NCBI GenBank assembly: GCA_917880885.1
Contig: OU862918.1
Coordinates: 27,427,988-27,491,987 of the forward strand
DNA: 64,000 bases
DNA from: Limnephilus marmoratus
Lineage: Eukaryota; Arthropoda; Insecta; Trichoptera; Limnephilidae
Direction of reading: 5' to 3'
Made by a program: the position numbers and the translations under genes
Notes under the pieces: generated by a model
Told to the model about the DNA's origin: nothing
Seen by the model: only the letters and a program-made list of their open reading frames with translations
The model's database searches: none
Shown here: piece by piece, positions 10,228 to 20,092 of the stretch
Layout of the letters: every line of letters starts with the position of its first letter
How positions within the stretch are numbered: position 1 is the stretch's first letter

Positions 10228-10957
10228 GTATACAGTAAGGCCAGCTCGTGGTAAACCATTTTTTTGTGTTATAACTTTATATTGACTAAATTCGCTTTAA
10301 CCAGTGTAATTCTAATTCTAGTAAAATTCATTTATTATTAATAGAGCTAAAAAACCATGTCTAAGTATATAGTAATGCGAGCTCGTGGTAAACCATTTTG
10401 ATTTATATTGACTAAATTCGCTTTAACCATTGTAATTCTATTTCTTAAATTCTTACCATCGTGATTTCTAATTTTAGAATTCATTAAGAGATGGAGCCAC
10501 TTCGGTCGGCATCTCGCAAACGGACTTGCCCCTGACTAGCATAAATACCACGTTTTAATGAACTTTCTATTCCGTTCCGCGGCGACGACGCCACTGCTTG
10601 TCACGATTATTTTGTACTGGTGAAAGTTAACAATTGTAATTTTTTTATTTTTTTTATTTTATTTTATTTTTTTTTTTCCTAAATTCTTACCACTGTGATT
10701 TCTAATTTTAGATTTCTTTAAGAGATGGAGCCACTTCCGTCAGCATCCCGCAAACGGACTTGCCCCTGGCTAGCATAAATACCACGTTTTAATGAACTTT
10801 CTATTCCGTTCCGCGGCGATGACGCCACTGCTTGTCACGAGTATTTTGTACTGGTGAAAGTTAGTGCTGCTGGCGACACGGTATCGCTTCGAAGTAAATA
10901 AGCACACACTTCACGACTAAAAATTACACATCTACCGGATCTGCCGGATCTGCCCTG
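10228..10957 (+). repeat. PLE non-coding tail, last spacer
   Basis: Same duplicated tail, followed by the truncated last copy. Confidence 0.75.
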
Positions 10958-11007
10958 ATGATGGACACTGCAACGATGTCCGAAACGTTGGCTAAAGAAG
11001 GAGGTAG
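10932..11007 (+). ncRNA. Candidate hammerhead ribozyme, terminal fragment
   Basis: The terminal fragment keeps the complete candidate ribozyme although the ORF is cut 72 bases later, so ribozyme-like motifs flank every unit visible in the array. Confidence 0.48.
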
Positions 11008-11079
11008 CGCAACACGGCACAACACCCCAAAAACATATAACGAAAATGCTTCTGGCCGTGAAAATCTTAAAACTTATCT
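10958..11079 (+). pseudogene. 5' fragment of PLE ORF at the array end
   Basis: The first 40 or so codons of the PLE ORF match the complete copies until AACTTATCT, after which unrelated DNA begins. With the preceding tail this is the terminal pseudo-LTR-like piece, the expected right border of a tandem PLE insertion. Confidence 0.85.
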
Positions 11080-11345
11080 TATTCTCTCTTCTTTCTGATG
11101 ATTGCGAAAAAGTATCTGTGACTAATGAAATGCTCTTATTTATGTTTTCGACACTTAGTATAAAATTTGGCTATTTTAGTTTTATCATCTTCAACTCCAT
11201 CGGGGAACCGAACTTCCTTAATGTTTTCCCCCTGTTTACCGCTTATAATTTCTTTAAGTTTAGTCTGCATTTTTCTTGAATCACTTTGAGGGGTAATAAT
11301 TTTTTGCCTAAAATACGAATTTTTGGTATGTTTTATTTCTGTAGG
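11080..11345 (-). pseudogene. Short decayed coding fragment, unknown family, at the PLE border
   Basis: On the minus strand a frame runs from about 11345 to a stop at 11136-11138. It has a coding-like composition (Lys/Glu rich, with stretches such as KEIISGKQGENIKEVRFPDG). A one-base shift continues it as ISLVTDTFSQSSERREN up to the PLE junction. A possible acceptor (CCTACAG) lies at its upstream end. I do not recognise the family. It may be an exon piece of a host or transposon gene into which the PLE array was inserted. Open reading by chance is possible at this length. Confidence 0.3.
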
Positions 11346-12225
11346 TACTTAGGTGCTTTCCCACCTTTCTTCTGTAAATTGTATTTTACAGGCTTTATAA
11401 GCTGTATCCCTTTGTTTTTTTTAGAAGATGTAGGATTTCGTAGGATTACCATTTATTTGTATCTTTTAATATACTACTAGCTGGTTCCCGGCATGCGTCG
11501 CTATGCCATTTTCAAAGAAATAAATTGTTTCTCCCTACATATCCTTTCCGTGCGTCCCTGTTACCCTCCCGCATTCTCTTCCCCTCCCGCGTTCCCTATT
11601 CACCTTCCCCGCCTATCCCTTCCCTTCTTCCACTTCCCCGTCCCGCCAACCCCCCTCCCTCGTTCTATATATTCAGTCCCAGTACATTCAGTTTTCAAAC
11701 AGCTCGCGTACCACCTATTACAATTTTTTATTCAAATTTTCGCTTTTCGTACAATACAAATATTCATTCTTATATATTATAAGAACAATCAATCAAATTT
11801 GGTACCTAACATAGGTGTCTATTTAAAATATCTATAAATTAAAAAATCCGTAGATAATTCTTTTTTTACAAAAAAAAACATTCAAAATCACAATTCAATT
11901 TCGTCAAACGCGCGAACTGTCAAAGTGCGAAGTTAAGAATTTTTCTGAAATTGTCCAATTTTTTGCGCAATTTTCTTAATTTTTCTTTCCGTAAGAATCT
12001 TCTACAAAGTATTAGGAAACTTAAAAAAATATATATGAAATGAAGGTGTGACCAGGGGCGGCCCTAGCTAAATTATTAGGCGGTGCGAAATCTCTTAGTG
12101 GCGCCCCCCCCCCCCTCCCCTCGTAACAAAAAATAGAGCTCTTTCTGTGCAGTTATGCAACTTTAATTGAAGTACCTAGTAGGACAGATGAGAAATAAAA
12201 TCAGATTTTTTTTTTTTAACAAAAC

Positions 12226-13712
12226 AAAAAACGACTTCAAAAAATGCAATAAAAAGAATAAAAATAATTTCATATTCTTCTACAACTTAATAATAAACTT
12301 ACTTTTTCAACTCATCAATATGTAGGTACGATTGTTATTTTTGAAGTCGGTGTCAGCCAAGGTAGGTTTGTAACTACATACATAGTCATAGGTGAGATGT
12401 GCTTGTGTCGCACGCGCGACTAGACGAGGCGAGAGCTGTCAACTGAACACGCCGGGCCGGGTACCTTGGCTGATACCGACTCCAAAAATAACAATCGTAC
12501 CTACATTTTGATGCGTAGAAAAAATTGGTTGATTATTAAGTTGTAGAAGAATACGAAATTATATTTTTACTTTTTAGTGCATTTTTTAAGTTGTTTTTTT
12601 ATTTTGTTAAATTTTTTGCTTGTTTTTTTATTTTTAGTGAATCTGAAGTACTTTAACTAATTTGTCGGAATATGGGTAGACCTTCTAAACGTGCTGCTCA
12701 TATGAGACAGACATTACTTGACCATAACGAAGTTACGGTAAGGAATGGCGTAGCTAGCATGGGTGGCACCCGGGGAGGAAAACGTGGTGTCACCCCCCCC
12801 CCCTTAAAATTTATTTTGAGAAATTCAAAACGCAAATTTCGACTTCCTAAAATATAAAAACATTACTAGCTAAGAGTCAAATGTGTAAACAAAAATTTCG
12901 TAATCCTCAAAATTAAAGCACATTCAAAAACACTAACAGAATAACAACTTTTTCACTTATTCACGTCAATCAATAGATAATACTTCACTTCACGAGTTTA
13001 GTCAATCACAATTAACGAACTAAATTGGAATGACACAAGGAATATTTCAAGGAAATCCCCGATCGAGTTATGGAACGAAAATAAGGAAAAACATTTTTTC
13101 GGGAATCTCCGACCAACCGAGCCATAGAGCTAAATAAAAGTCAGTGTTTACGAGTAAAATATTTTTTACGGCAATTTTGCACTTTCGTAAGTTTTTAATC
13201 CACGTTCGAGTGTCACCCCCCCCCCCTCGGGTGGCACCCGGGGCGATCCACCTCCCCCCCGACCCTCCTTTCTACACCACTGACGGTAGGTGACTCAAAG
13301 ATCCGGATAGCCTATAAAAGATTCGGCCGAGTATCGTTAATTTGCTCCTAAGAATTGACTAGTTCCGTTACTTTGTCATGGATCCCATAATCAGAACCTA
13401 TCCGAACTCTCATCAAACTACCCTTGAAGTACATCCTTTCCAATAAAAAAAGAATCATCAAAATCGGTTGGGGTGATATTGAGTTATTCGTCCATTTACT
13501 TAATGCAAATTTAAGACTTATATGGTTTTCTCATGGATGCCATTGTCAGAACTGAACCAAATTGAAATGGGACCACAAGTGAAGCACTAGCTTTCAAATA
13601 AAAAAAGAATCATCAATATCGGTTCACCCAGTCGAAAGTTCTGAGGTAACAAACATTAAAAAAATGTAGGTACTCGAATTGAGAACTTCCTCCTTTTTTA
13701 AGTCGTTTAAGT
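12226..13712. mobile_element. Element E carried inside hAT-A, with AACGACTTCAAAA ends
   Basis: The left end reads AAACGACTTCAAAAAATGC and the right end TCCTTTTTTAAGTCGTTTAA, inverted with respect to each other. The left part forms a large imperfect fold-back (TAGGTACGATTGTTATTTTT near 12322 with its complement near 12489). The right part contains the blocks ATCATCAAAATCGGTTGGGG and CCAGTCGAAAGTTCTGAGG. A shorter version lies at the same relative place in the other hAT-A copy (about 33938-34730). A short ORF opens at 12672 (MGRPSKRAAHMRQ) and meets a GTAAG or GTAGG donor-like site, so an exon is possible but unproven. Confidence 0.5.
12743..13282. mobile_element. Small hAT-like MITE with C-tracts
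   Basis: The flanks are ACGGTAAG (12735-12742) and ACGGTAGG (13283-13290). The homologous site at about 34292 reads TTACGGTAGGTGACTC without the insert, so this is a clean insertion of 540 bp with an 8 bp duplication. The ends are GAATGGCGTAGC and GTGTAGA...complement CAGTGGTGTAGA. Two inverted blocks, GGGTGGCACCCGGGG and its near copy, flank long C-runs. Confidence 0.65.
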
Positions 13713-13724
13713 AATATATTATGT

Positions 13725-13997
13725 TTTATTTTTTTATTTTATCTTTATGAGTGAAACCTCAAATTGCAATATTTAAATAAATTAAGACAATGTAAGCGAA
13801 ACTCAATCGAAAATCTGGAAACAGAAAAATCAGAAAAACATATTGACACCTCTGGGACACGAACCCAGGAGTTGTCAATATGTTTTTCTGATTTTTCTGT
13901 TTCCAGATTTTCGATTGAGTTTCGCTTACATTGTCTTAATTTATATAAGTATTGCAATTTGAGGTTTCACTCATAAAGATAAAATAAAAAAATAAAA
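13725..13997. repeat. Near-perfect palindrome made of two inverted SINE tails
   Basis: The left arm (about 13725-13845) and right arm (about 13870-13997) are complementary along almost their whole length, so nearly the same peptide is read on both strands. Each arm is the tail of the tRNA-derived SINE found intact at 14190-14385. The centre (GACACCTCTGGGACACGAACCCAGG) is a clipped tRNA T-arm region. The RNA would fold into a stem of more than 100 bp. Confidence 0.8.
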
Positions 13998-14189
13998 TAT
14001 TCATCCAAGACTTGCAGAAAAGTCGATAGATGTCGCATATTAAATAAAATGGATAAAGATTTATCCAGACACTATCTAGAGAGCATTTAGTTCGGGTTTG
14101 AATCTTGCAATCATACATAAAGATAGTTGCCAATAATATTACATGCGTTAAAGAAAATGAAGATAATGTAGGTGGTTCTAAGTCGAAGT

Positions 14190-14385
14190 ATGGTACAGTT
14201 AAACATGACCGAATTTCATATCGACACCGTGGCGCAGTGGTTAGCGCGTTTGCCCGGAAAGCAAGAGGTCCTGGGTTCGTGTCCCAGAGGTGTCAATATG
14301 TTTTTCTGATTTTTCTGCAGTTTCCAGATTTTCGATTGAGTTTCGCTTACATTGTCTTAATTTATTTTAATATATTATGTTTGAT
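14190..14385 (+). mobile_element. tRNA-derived SINE (family 1)
   Basis: A tRNA-like head at 14223-14296 folds as a cloverleaf: acceptor GACACC/GGTGTC, D-stem GCGC/GCGC, anticodon stem TTTGC/GCAAG and T-stem CTGGG/CCCAG. Pol III boxes are present (TGGCGCAGTGG; GGTTCGTGTCC, one change from consensus). The anticodon loop is CCGGAAA, with C instead of U33, which argues against a working tRNA. A tail with TTTTTCTGATTTTTCTG and GATTTTCGATTGAGTTTCGC follows and recurs at 13725-13997, 37240-37480 and, in part, near 18780. Confidence 0.75.
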
Positions 14386-14399
14386 AACATTTATTTAAT

Positions 14400-14810
14400 T
14401 TATTTATTTTATTTATTTACTATAGATAGATACAAAAGAAAGTACAATATACATATTGGGAAGCTTTGCCTGTCCAACTAGGAAAGTTTCCCGTACCAGG
14501 ACAGACAAATTTGCATGTTTAGTTCATATTATACATTACATAACAAAAAAAAAAATAGAAAAAGAACCTGGTAGCATATAGTATATTCGGATTTGCCGAA
14601 TTAACCTGATAACATATAATATATTCAGATTTACAGTGTATGGAGATAAGTAGGTAAGTTAGTAACATTGAAAAGTCAAAAAATGTAAACCAAGTATCTG
14701 ATAACAAGTTGGAGTAATTACAACAAGATTCACAATATAGAGAGATGAAGTTATGTGTTTAAAAGTGTGAACTTATAAGAGAAATACATTAAAATTAAAA
14801 TTAAAATTAA
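14400..14810. other. Unassigned AT-rich insert in hAT-A
   Basis: This stretch is absent from the second hAT-A copy, so it is an insertion. It contains TATTGGGAAGCTTTGCCTGT and ends in repeated AAAATTA units, which would suit a LINE 3' tail, but I see no coding sequence. Confidence 0.35.
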
Positions 14811-15164
14811 ATCTGCGAAATCAATAAAAACACTAGAACACAACTTTTCTTGCTTTTGCCCTTGCGAATTTTTTTATAAAATCAGAATAATTCAACCCTT
14901 GGGCAATATCATTCTCAATTGATAACTTTCTTGACATATAGCCGAACGTAAGTACGTTCTAATTTACTAAAGCTTCGTTCTCCTTTGGCGACATTTTCAG
15001 CGATGGTCAGCAAAATCCGAAGCGCTGTCCATACATTTGGGAATATATCCTGCCAATAATTTTTTTTTATAAGTTGAAGAACTTATAGTGGCTCTTCTGA
15101 GGCAAGATATTTTAGTTATGGGTTTAGGCTCAAAAGTTCTTCAACCAATTCGCAACTAGAGACA

Positions 15165-15584
15165 TCAAATTTTTCCGTCGGTTAAAATGATTTGCAAATC
15201 TGCACAGGCTTTTTCTAATAAAGACTTATCAGGAATTATTTTGATGTTATACAAAAAAGACCATGTATCATTGAATTTAGATAATTTTTCAAACCAAGTG
15301 ACCAATGCATTTTCAATTGTATCTATCATAGGGTAAAAGACGTTAATTTTAAACAGTTCTTCAGGATTTGTTGGTGTCTCATCTGCAGCTTCATATTTAA
15401 ATAATCGCTTCTTTCTTCGGGATCGGACTGGCTTAAGCGTAGAATCTTTCGCAGCCTGGGAAGTTATTTCCTTAGCTGTTATTTGAGCAGACGAATAAGC
15501 CCGGTACTGCTTCACAAATTTCGAGCAGTTTTTCAGCAATCGCGATGCGTTTGCTAAGTCCATGATGGTTTTCATTGTCCCCAT
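15165..15584 (-). pseudogene. hAT transposase C-terminal remnant (ZMYM1/DUF4371-like)
   Basis: A 139-codon open stretch carries MGTMKTIMDLANASRLL, a Lys/Arg-rich segment (RSRRKKRLFKYE), and a helical C-terminal part with FYPMIDTIENALVTWFEKL. These resemble the late part of hAT-family proteins related to ZMYM1 and to the 52 kDa repressor of PKR inhibitor. The catalytic core and the zinc finger are absent. The homologous region in the other copy (about 35160-35620) is broken by shifts; there the frame extends into AERIFSVMGTIKT, the typical hAT dimerisation motif. Confidence 0.6.
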
Positions 15585-16186
15585 TAGGCTGAAAATTCTT
15601 TCAGCGACAGCATTATTGTATTTTTTTCTTAATTATTTGCGATTCGGCTGATTTAAATAACTTGTCTCTGAAGTAGCCTAATAGGCGACCAGTCGCCTTT
15701 TAGATTTTTTCATCGCCGATTCTCGTCCTGAGTAGCCTAAATGGCGAAAAATCGCCTACGTTGGCAACACTGGTCAACACCACTCGAGGATCCCAGATAG
15801 GAGGTTTAGCCAATTTAGGATGTCTTAATGCTGCGGCTTCGAGTTCTTGTCTGACCAGAGGATGTGAACTTAGGTTTCCTTCTTCAGGGCTACTGAAAGT
15901 TGATACTACGGATTTATGAAGTCAAACTGTGTTGGGAGAGAGAGACTATCTTCTAGACTAAGATCTGTTAAAAATCGTGCTAGGTTGCTTCCTGTAGGGA
16001 CATTCGGGTTTGTCGGTTGACCACACGATTTAAGCGCACGATCGATAGATAGTCGATCAGTGGTCGGGTGTTTTCGGCGCCCCCTTACGACGGCGCCGTG
16101 TGCGGTCGCACCGCTCGCACCGCCCTAGGGCCGCCCCTGGGCGTGACCAAGGGAAACAGAATTCATTTTATATATAAATATATATT

Positions 16187-17171
16187 AGTTGTAGGCATTA
16201 GTTCATTTACTACTGTTTTCAGGTGTCCTACTAGTTCATCGGCTTTTCTGTCTAAATTTCTTTGTTATCGCAGATCCACTTTTTGTTTTGTAATGCCGTA
16301 CATAATTTATCCGTATTATAGTTCCTTTTATTCCTGTGTATTACACTTCGTGTTCCCTGAGGCTTCGGATTATTATATCTTTGTAATAATTGTTTCGTGA
16401 TCAGATATTTTGACTTCTTTTGCAGCATTAAGAGGTAATAGCACCGGTGAGAAATCTCGACGGTAGGTATTTTAAAAAATTCTCGCTATCGCACCGCGCT
16501 CAAAAAAGAACTAGCTATCGATGTGTTGGTGAGACCACGTGAGTGTTTGGCTTGTACACCCTCTCGCCCCCTCTGCGTCTCATGCCTACCGTCTTTCGCC
16601 TCATACCGCCATATCCAATATTCTGTTTAGATAAAGCATGTTTCGACTTATTTCGTCGCTAATGAAGTTTTTGAATCGGCCTTGCGGTGTGACAGAAAAA
16701 GGGCCCATTATTTTTAAACGCACGAGGTCTGCTATTGTCGGTTATTTATAAATATCGTCGATAGGTATTGTAACAATGTCTTCTGTTGCTTATACGCTTA
16801 CGTTACGCTTATTACCGACAAATTACGAATTATTTTACTAGAACTCTATGTAGGTTAGTAGTTTTAAAGTTTTCACTGTATTTGCGTTTATAAATATGCA
16901 GTCAAACCAACTACATCGAATTATTATATACATACATATGATTATTCTCTATGATAAATTGGTTATTATTGAAAATTAGTATTAACCTCTCAGGCCTCGG
17001 GCCTGTTTTTCGAAAAGTCAAAATATTTCCGCTTTCCAATAAATTCCAAATAACTTTAATATTTGTGAACGCATCCGAAAACTAAAAACTGTTTTTGAAA
17101 GATGATGAAATACGCTTTTAAATTTTATAATTCGAAATAAACATATAATTTTGTTTTTATTTTATTAATAA
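16187..17171. other. No recognised feature
   Basis: AT-rich DNA with only short chance frames. I see no repeat shared with the rest of the window and no splice-supported coding sequence. Confidence 0.5.
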
Positions 17172-17466
17172 CTAGCAGACCCGGCCACACGTTGCTGTGG
17201 CTAACGAAACACAACGCCATTTACCCAACCTTTATAAAATCCACACCATCCGCTCGCCAGCTGCCCGCTGCGCGCTGCCCTTTGCCTAAATTGAATATTT
17301 GAATTTCTTGGCTTTTCTCTACTATAATAAGCATTTATTATACACATAAACCTTCCTCTTAAATCACTCTATCTATTGGTGAAAACCGCATGAAAATCTG
17401 TTGCGTAGTTTAAAAGATTTATGCGCACATACATTTTGAGCGACTTCATTTTATACTATGTAATGA
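17172..17466 (-). mobile_element. Helitron-like element (family B)
   Basis: On the minus strand it starts TCATTACATAGTATAAAATG and ends with a 6 bp hairpin (GCCACA/TGTGGC around GCAACG), CGGGTCTG and CTAG before T. This is the Helitron terminal architecture. No coding capacity. Confidence 0.6.
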
Positions 17467-17582
17467 TGATGATACCACAAAACTTAAATTTCTACTCATA
17501 TAATTTGGCACTTACCTATCTTATTAAAAAAAAAACTCAAAAATGCATATGCAACAAAAATGTATTTTTGACCGATTATCTC

Positions 17583-18273
17583 TATCTCTACATATTATAA
17601 AGTCCCCCGCGCCGTCTGTCTGTCTATTCGCGATAAACTCGAAAACTACTGAACGGATTTTCCTGCGGTTTTCACCAATATACAGAGTATTTCGTGAGGA
17701 AGGTTTAAGTATGCAATTTGTCAATGATTTGTGTAAATTGGTTGAAACATAACGATAATTGTTAGAAGTGTCGGAAATAAGTCCAGCCGCCTGGTAGCTT
17801 TCATCGAAAACGCTGCACAATCCTTTTGGGATATAACAAAACAATTAATGGTGGGATATTCCTCTTTTATAGATCTACAAAAAAGTCCGCGAAGGCATAT
17901 ATCTATCTTTTACGGATAGCTTACTATACACATTATATCTAAAATGCAATTGATAAGAATAATAAGATAAGAAGATAGAATGCGTATAGTAAAAGATAGA
18001 TATATGCCATCGCGGACTTTTTTGTAGATCTATAAAAGAGGAATATCCCACCAAGCGTTGTTTTGTTATATCCCAAAAGGATTAGGCAGCGTTTTCGATG
18101 AAAGCTACCAGGCGGCTGGAATTTTTCCGACACTTCTAACAATTATCGTTATGTTTCAACCAATTTACACAAATCCTTGACAAATTACATACGTAAACCT
18201 TCCTCACGAAACACTCTATCTATTGGTGAAAACCGCATGAAAATCCGTTCAGTAGTTTTAGAGTTTATCGCGA

Positions 18274-18310
<37 letters not shown>

Positions 18311-18351
18311 AAGACGGCGCGGGGGACTTTACTTTATAATATGTAGAGATA
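17583..18351. repeat. Large inverted repeat of Helitron family B 5' segments
   Basis: Two arms of about 360-380 bp face each other around a short AT-rich centre (about 17942-17966). Each outer edge reads TCTCTACATATTATAAAG inwards, the family B 5' end, then GTCTGTCTGTC and ACTACTGAACGG. The right arm contains a (GACA)n run at about 18282-18311. A single arm recurs at about 59741-60110. Confidence 0.7.
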
Positions 18352-18940
18352 AAAAAGGTTTAAAAATAGCCCACCTTAAGTTTTTTTCTAATTAAAATTA
18401 CGATAACGAAAAAGATAAAAGCACTTACATATTTTATTAGACAATTAAATCTAAATGGATTTATTGTGTTGTGTGTATCATACGTGTGAGTTTACATGTT
18501 TGTAAATAATAATGTTTAAAATGTTAGATATATCGCTTGCTGAGGTTTGATTTGTACTCCTGTATTTTTGAGTTTCTTTAAGCAGTAAATACAAAAAAGG
18601 ATGTGTTAGTTCGTTCAAAATTCAATAAAAAATGTTGGTCTTTTACCTATAGATAGATTTACCTACACATTTTTTTTAAATATTTATTACAGTCAGTTTG
18701 AAATAAAGGAAACAAATATATATTTTTTTTAAACTTCAAAACTTTTTATTTTTATTTTCAACTTTATAAAACCTTAAATTGTAATATTTAATTACATGAA
18801 GACAATATTAGCGAAACTTCAACCCAAGGCTTCAGGCCCAACTTCATAGTACAAAAAAAAGTGCAAAAATCACTTACTTCGCAATTTTTGCAATAAAATA
18901 AAAGCACTTAGAAAAAAAACCAACAACGCTAAAGGCTTTG
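18352..18940. other. AT-rich DNA with a SINE tail fragment
   Basis: About 18765-18845 matches the SINE family 1 tail in reverse (AATATTTAATTACATGAAGACAATAT). The remainder shows nothing I recognise. Confidence 0.45.
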
Positions 18941-18949
18941 TACCAGTTC

Positions 18950-19720
18950 ACATAAGGAAAAAGGTTGAAGCAAACGTTTTACGTATGAGAAAAGCTATAG
19001 TTTGAGCAGTAAATTACAGAAAAGAGCAAGAAAACACGGCACAAAGTGATAAAGTAAAAAATCTGAAAATGGACAAAAAAATGCCGCAAACCATGTTTTT
19101 GGTGATCATACAAAATGTTCGTCATACTATTGCAAGTCGGAGAAGTATACTAATGATCCAAATTTAGTAAGCGATCTTCAAGATTGTGGAACAGGACTGA
19201 TATTCAACAATTATTGTCGTCTCTAATAGCAAATGCAGAAAGTCTTATTATTAACGTGACAAATCGTCGCCTTAGTTCGTATTTGTCCAACAGACCATTA
19301 GAAAATTTTACAGGGGGAGAAGGTTTTCTTTCATTATTTCAGTTAAACATTATGAAAGTTGTAAGATAAACCCATTTCTCTTTAGATAAAGGTCTCATTA
19401 GTTTAAATAATTGTTAGTTAAGTGATTAACTACCATTTTTTATACCTTATTTTAAAGTTTAAAGTGGAGATTGAACAAAAACTAAAATGGTCTGTTGGAC
19501 AAATAAGAACTGAGGCGACGAAATAACACTGTGGAGCAATTCAACAACGTTATAGCCAAATTTATAGGCGGAAAAAGAGCAAATTTTACAAAAATGGGAT
19601 AACTTCAGCAGTTGAGCTTCTTGAGCAGTAACTTCGTGGAATAGTGAAATGACAACCCATTCACGAATACAAAAAAAATCCAAGGCCACAGTCCTGGCAA
19701 CTACACGAAGCATTTTATTG
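18950..19720 (+). pseudogene. Decayed transposon-associated ORF upstream of YqaJ fragment
   Basis: Several short frames give coherent protein pieces interrupted by shifts and stops: FGDHTKCSSYYCKSEKY, a run with NAESLIINVTNRR, and near 19540 FNNVIAKFIGGKRANFTKMG. From memory, pieces of this kind (a Cys/His motif, a NAES block and a VGGKR block) precede YqaJ domains in transposon-linked insect proteins. Together with the next entry this is probably one dead gene. The link between the two parts is inferred from order and strand. Confidence 0.45.
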
Positions 19721-20092
19721 AAAGAAAACGACGTTCGAAGGAGACAATACAGAGGTGTCGAAAAATAAAACTAAGGTATTACGAAAACACGACAGAAAAG
19801 AGAAAAATAGTTACAGGGCCTGATGAAAATTATGGTCAATTGGAATTAGATCCAGATATGCCAGCTGAATTATTTGAAACGATAAAGAGGAATTTTTCAA
19901 AGAATTATCTCCATCGAATAAGGATGAACTCGAAAGGAATACGGTGGGCCAAAGCAATAATAATTTGTGGACAATTGAAAGGCGTAAGCGGCTTACAGCT
20001 TCTAACTTTGGACAAAAATATGTAAGCTGCGGCCAAAAACTTCAGTTGCGAGAGTATTAAACTCGCTACTGTACTCGCCATTTAAAGGAAAT

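Larger units (their letters stand above)
1..11079 (+). mobile_element. Head-to-tail array of a Penelope-like retroelement (PLE)
   Basis: Five consecutive copies of one unit lie in the same orientation: a 3' piece cut by the window edge, three complete units and a 5' fragment ending at 11079. ORF starts are at 1345, 4553, 7756 and 10958, giving unit lengths of 3208, 3203 and 3202 bp; most of the difference is the length of a T run in the non-coding tail. Tandem partial copies, reverse transcriptase fused to a C-terminal GIY-YIG nuclease, and a repeated terminal segment (pseudo-LTR) are established PLE hallmarks. The near-identity of the units points to very recent amplification, or to an assembly duplication that cannot be excluded from sequence alone. 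Confidence 0.93.
12053..16139 (-). mobile_element. hAT transposon (family hAT-A), copy 1
   Basis: The ends are inverted: CAGGGGCGGCCCTAG on the left and its complement (CTAGGGCCGCCCCTG) on the right. Flanks are GGTGTGAC and GGCGTGAC, an 8 bp target duplication with one mismatch, as in hAT. Inside, on the minus strand, is a remnant of transposase (15165-15584). A second copy with the same layout is at 33766-35882. This copy is enlarged by a MITE and by SINE and other insertions. Confidence 0.8.
11477..16186 (-). mobile_element. Helitron-like element (family A), split by a hAT insertion
   Basis: Read on the minus strand the 3' end shows a hairpin (ATGCC paired with GGCAT) followed by GGGAACCAGCTAG and a T, the Helitron signature of a subterminal hairpin, CTRR and insertion at A/T. 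The body lies at 11477-12052 and resumes at 16140-16186. The other end is the AT-rich TATATATAAAATGAAT. Three further copies (24216, 28136 and 61934 ends) show the uninterrupted sequence, proving that the hAT at 12053-16139 was inserted later. The body includes an unusual run rich in CCCTCCC. No helicase gene is present, so the copy is non-autonomous. Confidence 0.6.

Noticed and set aside
1..11079. CRISPR-like or satellite interpretation of the 3.2 kb repeats
   Set aside because: The repeat unit encodes a full retroelement protein; a PLE array explains it.
13745..13976. Pair of 70-codon ORFs on opposite strands with nearly the same protein
   Set aside because: They are the two arms of the SINE palindrome, not genes.
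15165..15584. Intact host gene
   Set aside because: The frame lies between hAT inverted ends, has a broken homologue in the second copy and lacks the catalytic core.
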